Below the pieces are notes generated by a model. The model made no database searches. It worked only from the letters and a program-made list of their open reading frames with translations, and was not told where the DNA came from. The position numbers and the translations under genes are program-made. This document shows, piece after piece, positions 17,690 through 26,541 of a stretch of DNA of 64,000 bases. Each line of letters opens with the position of its first letter. Positions within the stretch are counted from its first letter, which is position 1. This DNA is from Caulobacterales bacterium (GTDB lineage: Bacteria; Pseudomonadota; Alphaproteobacteria; Caulobacterales; Caulobacteraceae): contig JAEKKJ010000009.1 in the NCBI GenBank assembly GCA_019510435.1, positions 248,001 to 312,000 on the forward strand. The letters run 5' to 3'.

Positions 17690-18334
17690 TCATCCCCGCT
17701 CGAACCGGCGCATCGACCAGTACTTGTAGCCCTCGCTCTTCACCAGCTTCCAGCCCATGCGCCGCAGCGCCCGGCCGATCATGTAGTTGAAGAAGCCGTG
17801 GGCCAGGACCACCACGTCCTCGCCGCTGGCCGCCAGCCCAATCAGCAGCGCGGCGGCCCGGTCCGCGCGGATCTCCGCCTCCGAGCGCGTCTCCTGGCCC
17901 TCATGGTGGTCGAAGAACCACCACCAGAACCGCGCCAGGAACCCCCACACCGACGGCGAGAGCTTGATCCAGCCCGGCAGGTTCGGCGGCGGCAGCGGCG
18001 CCTCGATCAGGACGTCGTGGCGGTCGAACGCCCGCTCGCCGGCCAGGGCCTGGGCGCTCTCGATGGAGCGCTGCCGGGTCGAGGAGACCAGGGCCCCGCA
18101 GGAGTCCACGAATTCGCGCAGCTGTTGCGGCGGGGTCTGCCCCGGCAGCAGGCCCAAGAGCTCGTAATTGGCCCAGAAGGCGCGGTAGCCGGCGGCGGTC
18201 AGCTTGATCTTGCGCGAGACGGCCGGCTCGCCATGCCGCGCCAGGACGATGGCCCCATGGCGCACGGTCGCCGAAGACGGCGCCGAACGCGTCCCGTCCG
18301 AACGCGCCCCTTCCGCCGTCAAGACGCCCGCCAT
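17690..18334 (-). CDS. Histidine phosphatase superfamily protein
   Basis: The 214-residue product has the phosphohistidine motif in IVLARHGEPAVS (about residues 30-41) and the second catalytic histidine in VVLAHGFFNYMIG. Histidine phosphatases of this branch (SixA/PhoE-like) dephosphorylate small metabolites or proteins. The ATG at 18334 is chosen because a longer frame would run into the deacetylase gene ending at 18363; the pair may form an operon with 28 bp between them. Substrate is unknown. Confidence 0.8.
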   Translation of the reverse strand: MAGVLTAEGARSDGTRSAPSSATVRHGAIVLARHGEPAVSRKIKLTAAGYRAFWANYELLGLLPGQTPPQQLREFVDSCGALVSSTRQRSIESAQALAGERAFDRHDVLIEAPLPPPNLPGWIKLSPSVWGFLARFWWWFFDHHEGQETRSEAEIRADRAAALLIGLAASGEDVVVLAHGFFNYMIGRALRRMGWKLVKSEGYKYWSMRRFERG

Positions 18335-18362
18335 GGACCCAGAGACCGCACCGGTTCGCCCC

Positions 18363-19286
18363 TCACCCCTCGCCCAGGGCCCTGACGTGCGCCAGCGCCG
18401 AGCGGCCCAGAGCTTCGAGGTCGTACCCGCCCTCGAGGGACGACACAACCCGACCCTTGGCATGGCGGTTGGCGACCGAGGCGATGGCCCGGGTCGCCCA
18501 GGCGAAGTCCGCCTCCTCCAGGCTCTGGCCGCCGCCGCCGACGGGATCGCGGCGGTGCGCGTCGAACCCAGCCGAGACCAGGATCAGGTCGGGGGCGAAG
18601 GCGTCCACCTTGGCCATCAGGTCCTCGAACGCGGCCCGCCACACCGTCGCCGGCGCGCCCTCGGGCGAGACCGCATTGGCGATATTGGCCGGGACCGGCT
18701 CGGACGGGTGCCCGCTGCCCGGCCACATGGGCCAGGACTGGATCGACGCAAAGAAAAGGTCCGGCCGCCCGGCCAGGGCGGCCTGGGTGCCGTTGCCGTG
18801 GTGGATGTCGAAGTCCACCACCGCCACCTTGCCGAGGCCCGCCGCCTGGGCCGCCTTGGCCGCGATCGCCACGTTGGAGAAGATGCAGAAGCCCATGGGC
18901 AGGCCCGGCTCGGCGTGGTGGCCCGGCGGGCGCACGGCGCAGAACGCCCGCTCGGCCCGCCCCTCGGCCACGTCCCGCACCGCCTGGACCACCGCCCCAG
19001 CCGCCCGCCGCGCCGCCGTCAGGCTGCCCGGCGACATATAGGTGTCGGCGTCCAGCTCCAGTCGCCCCGCCGCCGGCGCGCCGCGCACGATCGCCGCCAC
19101 ATAGTCCGCATCGTGCACGCGCAGCAGGTCGGCGTCCTCAGCCAGCGGCGCCTCGTGCGGGGCCAGGTCCAGGCCGGAGTCGGTCAGGGCGCCCATCACG
19201 GCGGCCAGCCGCTCGGTCCGCTCCGGATGGCGCAGCCCGGGGTGGTGGTCGAACATGTCGGTGTGGGTATAAAGCGCGACAGCCAT
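18363..19286 (-). CDS. Histone deacetylase-family (acetoin utilization/APAH-like) hydrolase
   Basis: A zinc-dependent amidohydrolase of the arginase/deacetylase fold, 307 residues. Motifs seen: [16 protein letters not shown] with the catalytic histidine pair, [13 protein letters not shown] with zinc ligands, and [15 protein letters not shown] with the third ligand. Bacterial members remove acetyl groups from polyamines or lysines, and this one is full length with no missing ligand. It is divergent from the GNAT acetyltransferase at 19316 with only 29 bp between, so acetylation and deacetylation genes face each other; whether they share a substrate is speculation. Confidence 0.92.
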   Translation of the reverse strand: MAVALYTHTDMFDHHPGLRHPERTERLAAVMGALTDSGLDLAPHEAPLAEDADLLRVHDADYVAAIVRGAPAAGRLELDADTYMSPGSLTAARRAAGAVVQAVRDVAEGRAERAFCAVRPPGHHAEPGLPMGFCIFSNVAIAAKAAQAAGLGKVAVVDFDIHHGNGTQAALAGRPDLFFASIQSWPMWPGSGHPSEPVPANIANAVSPEGAPATVWRAAFEDLMAKVDAFAPDLILVSAGFDAHRRDPVGGGGQSLEEADFAWATRAIASVANRHAKGRVVSSLEGGYDLEALGRSALAHVRALGEG

Positions 19287-19315
19287 GGCCCATCCTAACC
19301 CAAGTTCGAGCCCAG

Positions 19316-19888
19316 ATGAGTGACCCCGTGATCCGCCGCGCCGGCCCCGCCGACGCCCCCGTCCTGGCCGCCCTGGCGGAGCGGACCTTCGTCGACACCT
19401 TCGCCCACCTCTACCACCCCGACGACCTGGCGGCCTATCTGGTCGAGGCCTACAGCGTCGAGGGCACGGCCGCAGACCTTGCCGACCCGGACAAGGCCCT
19501 GTGGCTGGTGGAGCAGGACGGCGAAGCCATCGGCTACGCCCTGGCCGGCCCCTGCGGCCTGCCCCACGCCGACGTCACCCCCGCCTGCGGGGAGCTGAAG
19601 CGCATCTACTTCCGCAAGGACCGCCAGGGCGGCGGCCTCGGCAAGCTGCTGTTCGGCGAGGTCATGGGCTGGCTGCAGTCCAAGGGCCCGCGCGACGTCT
19701 GGATCGGCGTCTGGTCCGAGAACCACGGCGCCCAGCGCTTCTACGCGCGGCACGGCTTCGAAAAGGCCGGCGAATACGGCTTCCGGGTCGGCCGCACCGT
19801 CGACCGCGAGTTCATCCTGCGCCGCACCGCGGAGAGTTTTTCTAAGCAAGCGTCGAATACGGCTGAGAACAAACACAATTTCGCCTGA
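19316..19888 (+). CDS. GNAT-family N-acetyltransferase
   Basis: The 190-residue protein shows the acetyl-CoA loop in [19 protein letters not shown] (motif A, Q/RxxGxG/A) and the C-terminal [21 protein letters not shown], typical of GNATs related to polyamine or small-molecule acetyltransferases. N-terminal [22 protein letters not shown] matches the substrate-side helix of this branch. The start at 19316 lies just upstream of the divergent deacetylase start, so the promoters overlap. The last 20 residues ([15 protein letters not shown]) are unusually polar and may be a non-conserved tail. Confidence 0.88.
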   Translation: MSDPVIRRAGPADAPVLAALAERTFVDTFAHLYHPDDLAAYLVEAYSVEGTAADLADPDKALWLVEQDGEAIGYALAGPCGLPHADVTPACGELKRIYFRKDRQGGGLGKLLFGEVMGWLQSKGPRDVWIGVWSENHGAQRFYARHGFEKAGEYGFRVGRTVDREFILRRTAESFSKQASNTAENKHNFA

Positions 19889-19998
19889 ATTCGCGCCCGC
19901 CGAACCTCTTTCATTGCTTAGATTTAACCCGCCGGCATCTTGGCGAGGCCGCCGCCATTTGGGACCTTGCGATCCGTTCGCGGGAATCCAGATCGGCC

Positions 19999-20520
19999 AT
20001 GGGGATGCTGAAGATCGGCTATGTGCGGCTGCGTGACGCCGCAGCTCAGGACGACACCACCGCCCTCAAGGCCGCCGGCTGCCAGGTGGTCCGCGCCGAG
20101 GAGCCGGGCCTCGGCGGCGGCGCAGGCGGCGGCGGCCACGTGCTCAACTCCATCCTCGACTTCATCGGCCCCGGCGACCAGCTGGTGGTGACTCGCCTCG
20201 ACCGCCTCGCGCCCACCGGCCGCGGCCTGCTGGACGCGCTGGACAGCCTGCAGGCCCGCGGCGCCACCCTGCAGGTGCTCGAGCCCGAGCTCTCCAGCCA
20301 GGGCGCCGCCGGCCGCACCCTGCGCGCCGTCCTGCAGGCCGTCGCCGACCTGGAGCCCGCCGGGCCCAACGGCCGCCGCCGCCGGCCCGCCGCGCCCGCC
20401 CAGGAGATCTTCGCCCTCCAGCGCGCCGGCGTCGGCCCCGTGGAGATCGCCCGCCGCCTGGGCGTCTCGCGCATGACCGTGTGGCGCAAGCTCAAGGCGG
20501 TGGAGGGCGCGCGGGCGTAA
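19999..20520 (+). CDS. Resolvase-like protein with lost catalytic serine plus HTH
   Basis: The 173-residue protein has the fold signature of the serine recombinase N-terminal domain: KIGYVRLRD at the start and LVVTRLDRLAPTGRGLLDALD in the middle, equivalent to the resolvase LDRLGR helix, followed by RRPAAPAQEIFALQRAGVGP and a Hin-type helix-turn-helix (EIARRLGVSRMTVWRKLKAV). The active-site serine, normally in the YxRVSt segment, is absent (YVRLRD). It thus probably binds DNA without cutting it, and no inverted repeats or cargo flank it. Confidence 0.75.
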   Translation: MGMLKIGYVRLRDAAAQDDTTALKAAGCQVVRAEEPGLGGGAGGGGHVLNSILDFIGPGDQLVVTRLDRLAPTGRGLLDALDSLQARGATLQVLEPELSSQGAAGRTLRAVLQAVADLEPAGPNGRRRRPAAPAQEIFALQRAGVGPVEIARRLGVSRMTVWRKLKAVEGARA

Positions 20521-20673
20521 GGCCCCTCAGCGCACGCCCTGTCCTGGATGGGGCCGCTTCTCTCGGATGGGCCATTTCGCTTTTTCCGAACCGGCGGGTG
20601 CAAAGGGCGTACCCTGTCGCCGGGGCATGGATCCGTGCCGGATGCGAGCGCTCGGCGTTCAGAAAGTCGGGCC

Positions 20674-21759
20674 ATGGCCCAGCCTTTGAAAAACCCCCTC
20701 TTGGCGGTCGGCGACGCCCAGGCTCTGGCGCATGCCATCGTGGACACCATCCATGAGCCCTTCCTGGTGCTGGACGACGAATTCCGCGTGCTCGCCGCCA
20801 GCCGCTCGTTCTATGAGACCTTCAAGGTCGACCCGAAGCACACCCAGGGCTGCCTGCTCTACGAGCTTGGCGACGGCCAGTGGGACATCCCGGCGCTGCG
20901 GGTGCTGCTGGAGACGATCATCCCGGAGAAGGCGGCCATGGACGACTTCCAGGTCGACCATGACTTCCCGGGCCTCGGCCGACGCATCATGCTGCTCAAC
21001 GCCCGCAAGGTGCTCTATGACGCCAGTCCGGCGATGACGATCCTGCTGGCCTTTACCGACGTCACCGACCGTCGCGCCATCGAGCGCGAGCAGGATCAGC
21101 TGCTGGCCCGCACCGAGGATCTTCTGCGCCAGAAACAGGTCCTGCTGCAGGAGATGGAGCACCGGGTCGCCAACAGCCTGCAGATCATCGCCAGCATCCT
21201 CTTGATGAAGGCCCGCGCCGTCACCTCGGCGGAGAGTCGCGGCCACCTGCGCGACGCCCACCAGCGGGTGATGTCGGTCGCTGCGGTGCAGTCGCATCTG
21301 CACGTCTCGGACGGCATCGACCAGATCGAGGTCGGCTCCTACCTGTTCAAGCTCTGCGACGGCCTGGCCAATTCGATGATCGCAGAGGGCCAGCCCATCA
21401 AGCTCAAGGTCGTGGCCGACAACGGCAAGCTGGGGTCCGCCCAGGTGGTCAGTATCGGCTTGATCGTCACGGAGCTGGTGATCAACGCGCTGAAGTACGC
21501 GTTCCCGGCGGGCAAGGCCCGGGCGGCGGTGCAGGTCACCTATGAAAGCGACGGTGGCGACTGGCGGTTGGTGATTTCCGACAACGGCGTCGGCAAGGAA
21601 TTCGGCGGACCCGCCGCCAAAGGCGGTCTGGGCACGGTCATCGTGGGCGCCTTGGTCAAGCAGCTGGAGGCCCGCATGGAGGTCCGCGACGCCGAACCCG
21701 GCCTCAGCGTCTCCATCACCCGCGCGAGTTTCGTCCCGCGCGTTTCCAGCGCTGCCTAA
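20674..21759 (+). CDS. PAS-containing HisKA_2/HWE-type sensor histidine kinase
   Basis: The 361-residue kinase has an N-terminal PAS-like sensor (HEPFLVLDDEFRVLAASRSF to FTDVTDRRAIE, about residues 25-150), a phosphoacceptor helix LLQEMEHRVANSLQIIASI at about 165, and a HATPase domain with the N box ELVINALKYAFP and ISDNGVGKE. No membrane segment is visible, so it is cytosolic. The start is ATG at 20674. It is followed by an ECF15-like sigma factor (98 bp) and a single-domain response regulator, which suggests a stress-signalling module. Confidence 0.9.
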   Translation: MAQPLKNPLLAVGDAQALAHAIVDTIHEPFLVLDDEFRVLAASRSFYETFKVDPKHTQGCLLYELGDGQWDIPALRVLLETIIPEKAAMDDFQVDHDFPGLGRRIMLLNARKVLYDASPAMTILLAFTDVTDRRAIEREQDQLLARTEDLLRQKQVLLQEMEHRVANSLQIIASILLMKARAVTSAESRGHLRDAHQRVMSVAAVQSHLHVSDGIDQIEVGSYLFKLCDGLANSMIAEGQPIKLKVVADNGKLGSAQVVSIGLIVTELVINALKYAFPAGKARAAVQVTYESDGGDWRLVISDNGVGKEFGGPAAKGGLGTVIVGALVKQLEARMEVRDAEPGLSVSITRASFVPRVSSAA

Positions 21760-21857
21760 ATATCTGAAAATAAATGTGGTCTTCGACGGACCCAAGCGGG
21801 CCGGCAAGCGTTGCTGTATGGGGGCAAACGGCCTCCGCGCCCGAAAGCGACATCCAG

Positions 21858-22451
21858 ATGAACCTCGACCCGACAGACCTCGAGGCGTTCCGTCGCGACC
21901 TCATCGCCCTGATACCGCGTATGCGCGCGTTCGCCCGCACCTTGAGCGGCGACGCCACCGCCGGTGACGACCTGGCCCAGGAGGGCCTGGCCAGCGCCTG
22001 GGCGGCGCGCAACAGCTATCGGGCCGGCACCAATTTGAAGGCGTGGGTCTACATGATCATGCGCAACCAGTTCTACTCGGAGAAGCGTCGGTCCTGGCGG
22101 ATTGTCTCCCTGGATTCGGAGACGGCCGAGCGGACCATCCCGGCGATCTCGGATCCGACTGCGACCGTCGAGCTCGACGAGCTCCGCCGCGCCATGCTGA
22201 TGCTGCCGGAGGACCAGCGCGAAGCCCTCATCCTGATCGGCGCCGGCGGGTGCTCCTACGAGGAAGTCGCCGCGATGTGCGCTTGCGCGCTCGGCACGGT
22301 GAAGAGCCGCGTGAGCCGCGCGCGCGATCGGCTCGCTCTGATCTTCGCCGAAGGTCACATTCCCAAGGACGACATCCGGCCCAGCGCGGCCCTTTCCGAC
22401 ATCCTGGCGCAGTATCATCACGCCGGCCGGCGCATCGCGCTGGCGGCGTGA
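21858..22451 (+). CDS. ECF sigma factor, EcfG/ECF15-like
   Basis: The 197-residue product has sigma region 2 (FARTLSGDATAGDDLAQEGL, YMIMRNQFYSEKRR) and region 4 (MLPEDQREALILIGAGGCSY, CACALGTVKSRVSRARDRL). The phrase ALILIGAGG...YEEVAAM and the CxCxxGTxKSRVxRAR helix fit the general stress response group ECF15 as I remember it. No nepR-like anti-sigma gene or PhyR is adjacent, unlike the canonical locus, so this may be a paralogue. The start ATG at 21858 follows a weak ribosome site. Confidence 0.85.
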   Translation: MNLDPTDLEAFRRDLIALIPRMRAFARTLSGDATAGDDLAQEGLASAWAARNSYRAGTNLKAWVYMIMRNQFYSEKRRSWRIVSLDSETAERTIPAISDPTATVELDELRRAMLMLPEDQREALILIGAGGCSYEEVAAMCACALGTVKSRVSRARDRLALIFAEGHIPKDDIRPSAALSDILAQYHHAGRRIALAA

Positions 22452-22574
22452 CCGCCCGGGTCCGGCGAAATGCATCCAAATCAGGGCCGGCGCTTTGTGG
22501 ACGGATTGCTGAACATTGATTGGCGCATCAGCAGCTGAGAGACGCGACCGCGCTCCCCGCCGATGGGAGCCCTC

Positions 22575-22937
22575 ATGTTGCGCATCCTTTATGTCGAAGA
22601 CGACTGTCTGCTTCAGCTGGACGGCGAGGCGTGCCTCAAGGAGGCGGGATACGACGTCGTCCTCGCCTCCGATGGCCAGACGGCCTGCGCCCTGCTCCGC
22701 AACGACCCGACGTTCGACGCCCTGATCACCGACATCGACCTGCCGGGCGACATCCAGGGCTGGCAGATCGCCGCGCTGAGCCGTGAGATCACCCGCGACC
22801 TGCCCGTGGTCTATGTGACCGGTCAGGCCCTCGACGACTTCCAGAAAATGGGCGTGCCGCACAGCCTCTTGATGCCCAAACCTCTCGCGTGGCCCCAGCT
22901 GGTGGCGTCTCTGGCAGGGCTGATCGCGGCGGCGTGA
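22575..22937 (+). CDS. Single-domain response regulator
   Basis: The 120-residue protein is a stand-alone receiver: acidic pocket in LYVEDDCLLQ, phosphoacceptor aspartate in DALITDIDLPG, threonine in VVYVTGQ and lysine in LLMPKPL. All four conserved positions are present, so it should be phosphorylatable. The ATG at 22575 is preferred to the one at 22563 because GGGAGC lies between them as a ribosome site. Sitting after a HisKA_2 kinase and ECF sigma gene, it is probably the kinase's partner or a phosphate sink. Confidence 0.9.
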   Translation: MLRILYVEDDCLLQLDGEACLKEAGYDVVLASDGQTACALLRNDPTFDALITDIDLPGDIQGWQIAALSREITRDLPVVYVTGQALDDFQKMGVPHSLLMPKPLAWPQLVASLAGLIAAA

Positions 22938-22971
22938 TGGAGCGCGGTTCGGGGCCCGTCCCCTCGCGCGG

Positions 22972-23937
22972 CTAGAACGCCTCCCCCACCATCCGCTCGC
23001 TCAGCGCCCACAGCGCCTGGGCCCGTTCGGGATCGAGGGCATAGCGCTGGATGCCGCCGCGGGTGACATCGGCGCCCGCGCCCGTGTCCACCACCTCGGC
23101 CACATGGCAGTCCTCGCAGTAGCGCCCGCCCACCGCCTCGGCCGGCGCCACCACGCCCGCCCAGACCGAGGTCGCCGCGCCCTGCGGGATGGTCTTCCAT
23201 TCGAAGGCCGGCGCGTCGCCCTCGGCCTGCCCGCGGTTGAGGTTGTCGATCATCTCCTGGATCACCTCCGGCGTCATGTACCGGCCGAGCTCGGTCCGGA
23301 TGCCGCCCGGATGCACCGCCGTGGCGCGCACGCCCCGGTCCCGGTGGCGCCGGTCGAACTCCACCGCGAACAGCACATTGGCGGTCTTGGCGCGGCCATA
23401 GGCGGCGAACGGCGTGTAGGGGGTCCGCTCGAAGTTCGGGTCCTCCAGGTCCACGTCCGAGAACCGGTGGCCGGCGGATGACAGCGCCACCACCCGCGCG
23501 CCCGGCTTCAGCAGCGCGGCGATGCGGTTGGCCAGCAGGAAGTGGCCCAGGTGGTTGGTCCCGAACTGGCTCTCGAAGCCGTCGGCGGTCTTGCCGAACG
23601 GCGTCGCCATGATCCCGGCGTTGTTGACCACCAGGTCGAAGGGCCGGCCATCGGCCACCAGGCGGTCAGCCGCGGCGCGCACGCTGGTCAGGCTGGCGAG
23701 GTCCAGCTCGATCAGCTCCAGGCCGGCGATCGCGGCGGTGGCGCTCCGCGCCTTGCCGAGGTCGCGCGCCGCGCCGACCACCTGCGCGCCGTGCGCCGCC
23801 AGCGCCCGGGCGGTCTCGACGCCCAGCCCGGCCGAGACGCCGGTGACCAGCACCCGCTTGCCGGTGAGGTCGACGCCTGCCAGCACCTCGTCGGTGGTGG
23901 AGGTCGCGCCGAAGGGATGGCTGATCGTCTCGCTCAT
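22972..23937 (-). CDS. Short-chain dehydrogenase/reductase
   Basis: The 321-residue enzyme has the classical SDR motifs: nucleotide-binding VLVTGVSAGLGVETA (TGxxxGxG form), VVNNAGIMATP, the catalytic serine in ALSSAGHRF, and YxxxK in YGRAKTAN. It resembles retinol dehydrogenase/WWOX-like bacterial SDRs. The C-terminal part includes CEDCHVAEV. The ATG at 23937 is used; a longer open frame upstream covers the divergent tetR gene and is not real. It is the likely target of the TetR regulator starting at 24046. Confidence 0.93.
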   Translation of the reverse strand: MSETISHPFGATSTTDEVLAGVDLTGKRVLVTGVSAGLGVETARALAAHGAQVVGAARDLGKARSATAAIAGLELIELDLASLTSVRAAADRLVADGRPFDLVVNNAGIMATPFGKTADGFESQFGTNHLGHFLLANRIAALLKPGARVVALSSAGHRFSDVDLEDPNFERTPYTPFAAYGRAKTANVLFAVEFDRRHRDRGVRATAVHPGGIRTELGRYMTPEVIQEMIDNLNRGQAEGDAPAFEWKTIPQGAATSVWAGVVAPAEAVGGRYCEDCHVAEVVDTGAGADVTRGGIQRYALDPERAQALWALSERMVGEAF

Positions 23938-23990
23938 GGGGCTAGCTCCGGACAATAAGGGGTGGAACGCCGCGACCGACATGACTAAAT

Positions 23991-24028
23991 GGAGGCGACC
24001 TCCGGATATATGCGGAGGATGCCTCCGG
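23991..24028. promoter_or_regulatory. Operator with alternating GGAGG/CCTCC half-sites
   Basis: GGAGGcgaCCTCC at 23991-24003 and GGAGGatgCCTCC at 24014-24026 flank GATATATG, and the inner pair CCTCCGGATATATGCGGAGG is also nearly palindromic. It lies between the divergent SDR and TetR genes and likely overlaps the promoters; the ATATAT could be a -10 element. Confidence 0.75.
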
Positions 24029-24045
24029 TTTGCAAGGAAAGCCTC

Positions 24046-24618
24046 GTGGGCGTCGCAAGTTCCACTGCCAGAAAGCCCCGTGCGGACAGCCAGCGCAACC
24101 GCGACCAGTTGCTGGCCGCGGCCAAGGCGGCCTTTGCCGACCACGGCCCGGACGTCGCGCTCGAGGAGGTGGCCCGCCGCGCCGGCGTCGGCATCGGCAC
24201 CCTCTATCGCCACTTCCCCGGCCGCGACGCCCTGCTGGCGGCGGTCTACAGCCGGGAGGTCGAGCAGCTGACCACCTCGGCCGACCGGCTCCTGGCCCTG
24301 CACCCGCCGCTCGACGCCTTCGACCGCTGGCTGCACCTGCTGGTCGACTACCTGGCCGCCAAGCGAGTGGTCGCCCCGGCCCTGCAGGCCTCCGCGGAGG
24401 GCGCGCGGGTCTACGCCGCGGCCGGCACGCCGGTTGTCGACGCCATGAACCGCCTCGCCCAGCACCTGATCGCCAGCGGCCAGGTCCGCCCCGGCGTCCA
24501 GCCGCAGGACATCACCCAGCTCATCATGGGCCTGGCCCAGGGCTACGATCGCCCCGAATGGGCCCCCAGCGCCCGCCGCCTGATCGCCATCCTGATCGCG
24601 GGGCTGAAGCGGCCGTGA
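24046..24618 (+). CDS. TetR-family repressor, divergent from SDR
   Basis: The 190-residue regulator shows the TetR helix-turn-helix EEVARRAGVGIGTLYRHFPG at about residues 37-56 and a helical effector domain. The GTG at 24046 is chosen because it has AAGGAAA six bases upstream and lies beyond the operator; the in-frame ATG at 23989 would place the coding region across the operator. It probably controls the SDR at 22972-23937. The 198-bp gap after it has no supported gene. Confidence 0.9.
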   Translation: MGVASSTARKPRADSQRNRDQLLAAAKAAFADHGPDVALEEVARRAGVGIGTLYRHFPGRDALLAAVYSREVEQLTTSADRLLALHPPLDAFDRWLHLLVDYLAAKRVVAPALQASAEGARVYAAAGTPVVDAMNRLAQHLIASGQVRPGVQPQDITQLIMGLAQGYDRPEWAPSARRLIAILIAGLKRP

Positions 24619-24816
24619 GCCGGCGCGCGCGGCCACCCGAACCTCGCGCCGACCAACCCCTCAGCCCAACCCTTGCAGCGAACCGCCGGCCCCGTGCAGC
24701 GAGCGGCCTCAACGCTCCACGCCCCGCCGCCTAGTCTGAGGCCAGGTTGGCGCAACCCCGGCGCCGACGCCCCAGACCCGCCCCGGACGCTCCGTCCGAG
24801 CCGAGAAAGGCACGCC

Positions 24817-25443
24817 ATGATCCCCTTCTCCCTCGCCCCGCGGCTGACCGCGGCCTTGCTGGCCACCAGCCTCCTCACGTCCGCCGCCGGCGGCCCAGCC
24901 CGCGCCGCCGCCGCCGATCCCCTCCCCGACCTGATCGCGGCGCTGAAGGCCACCTCCCCCGCCGCCGGCCCCGACCCGCAGCAGGTCAGGGCCATCGACG
25001 GCATGATCGGGACCTGGCGCGTCGACTATGGCGATATCTCCAAGACCGGCGTCACCACCCACCGGACGGGCCAGTTCATCGTCAGCTGGGTGCTGGACGG
25101 CCGCGCGGTGCAGGACGTCTGGATCGTGGACCCCTCGGGCGCCCGCAAGACCCGCGAGGTCTACAGCGACCTGCGCTGGTTCGACCCGAAGACCGGGACC
25201 TGGCCGGCGGTCTTCGTCGACCCCGAGCACGCCTCGACCGCCAGGTTCACCAGCGAGCCGCCCGCGCCCGACCGGATCGTGCTGCACAGCCCCGACCTCG
25301 GCCCCGGCGACAGCCGCTGGTCGTTCGTCGCCACCGGCCCCGACAGCCTCAGCTTCCGCGACGAGGCCTCCGACGACGGCGGCAAGACCTGGCGCGTGCG
25401 CTCGGACGACCACCTGACCCGGCAGGCCCCGGGCGGGCGCTGA
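24817..25443 (+). CDS. Exported hypothetical protein, DUF1579-like fold
   Basis: The 208-residue protein starts with a signal peptide (LTAALLATSLLTSAAGGPARA) and then has a lipocalin-like beta pattern: IDGMIGTWRVDYGD, TGQFIVSWVLDGRAVQDVWIV, SRWSFVATGPDSLSFRDEAS. This order (GxW near the start, then an overall-modification strand, then a dissatisfied acidic tail) resembles DUF1579 proteins of unknown function. The ATG at 24817 has GAGAAAGG upstream. It ends 7 bp from the convergent PEP-CTERM gene. Confidence 0.7.
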   Translation: MIPFSLAPRLTAALLATSLLTSAAGGPARAAAADPLPDLIAALKATSPAAGPDPQQVRAIDGMIGTWRVDYGDISKTGVTTHRTGQFIVSWVLDGRAVQDVWIVDPSGARKTREVYSDLRWFDPKTGTWPAVFVDPEHASTARFTSEPPAPDRIVLHSPDLGPGDSRWSFVATGPDSLSFRDEASDDGGKTWRVRSDDHLTRQAPGGR

Positions 25444-25449
25444 ACGACC

Positions 25450-26274
25450 TCAAGACCTTGAGCGGGAATGACGCGAGGAGCCGGTCCCACCTCTTCGTGT
25501 CCCGCTCTGGCCGCCGGTACGGCCGGCCATCCCCGCCGCCGCGCAAGCGCGTCTTCGCCGACGGTGGAACCGCAACGCCGCACCGATCCCGCCAAAGCCC
25601 AGGAGGCTGAGCGCCCAGGTATCCGGCTCGGGTGTGCCTGCGGGCACGTAGCCGTAGGTGATGCTCAGGTTGTGGTGCTCATAGGCGGTCGCAACCAGGG
25701 CGCCGCATGGGTTGGCGCTGAAGCACTCAAGGTTCGCTTCGAAGCCCGTCTCCACGATGACCGTTCCCAGGCCAACCCGCGAAAACGCCTCCAACGCCGG
25801 TTGCTGGGTCGTCGTGTAGCTGGGAAGGAGCGGGGTGAAGGGCCCAACAACAATCGAGCCGAAGTCACCCGCTTCGATGGTTCCGCGGCGCGTATCGCTG
25901 CCTAAGAGGAGACTGCCGAAGCCGACGCCGTAGGTGAAGCTGTGGCCATCCTCGGACAGAAGGATTCCAGCGCCGCCGTTGTCCGTCAGGCCGACGTCGT
26001 AGAACTCGACGCCTGACGATGCGATCCGCGTGTCCCACGTGATTGAGTAGCCATAGGTGGTTTGCGGCGTCAGCTCGATCGAAGCCAGAGCGCCGAGCCT
26101 CGGGTCGAATAGCGGCAGCGTTTCGTAGATCACCGACCGGCCCGACGAGCCTCCAGCATTGAAGATGGCCGCATCAACCTCGACGGAATAGCTCACGTAC
26201 GAAAGGGCGCGCGCCGGCACGGCGACAGCCATCGCTCCAAGCGCCAGCACAACACCGAGGATCGTCGGGGGCAT
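25450..26274 (-). CDS. PEPxxWA-CTERM protein with unusual C-terminal extension
   Basis: The 274-residue product has a signal peptide (TILGVVLALGAMAVAVPARA), a beta-rich body, and the sorting tail PEPDTWALSLLGFGGIGAAL followed by an arginine cluster. In this family the protein normally ends within a few residues of the arginines; here the frame continues for about 40 low-complexity residues (CAAAGMAGRTGGQSG...). That suggests loss of the normal stop by a small indel, or a misread end. Base composition is less GC-rich than neighbours. The ATG at 26274 is used. Confidence 0.75.
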   Translation of the reverse strand: MPPTILGVVLALGAMAVAVPARALSYVSYSVEVDAAIFNAGGSSGRSVIYETLPLFDPRLGALASIELTPQTTYGYSITWDTRIASSGVEFYDVGLTDNGGAGILLSEDGHSFTYGVGFGSLLLGSDTRRGTIEAGDFGSIVVGPFTPLLPSYTTTQQPALEAFSRVGLGTVIVETGFEANLECFSANPCGALVATAYEHHNLSITYGYVPAGTPEPDTWALSLLGFGGIGAALRFHRRRRRACAAAGMAGRTGGQSGTRRGGTGSSRHSRSRS

Positions 26275-26541
26275 TGGGCCCTGGTCGCGCAACCGCGGCG
26301 TCGAAGCGCGGCGGCGCCCAGCCTTAAGTCCAATCAATCCATTGCCCTTCCAAGCTCAGCCGTTGGCCACGATCTGGCTTGAGGACGAGCGAAGTCAATT
26401 CACAACCTGCGATAAACGTACGGCGCGTGGCGAATGGCAGCTAAACCTGCGCGGCCGTTCTCCCCCTCCCCCGCAAACATTCCTTCAGCCGACCCACGCC
26501 CGCCGCCCGCGCTGTCGCATCCGTCATCTCTTGCCCCGCCA

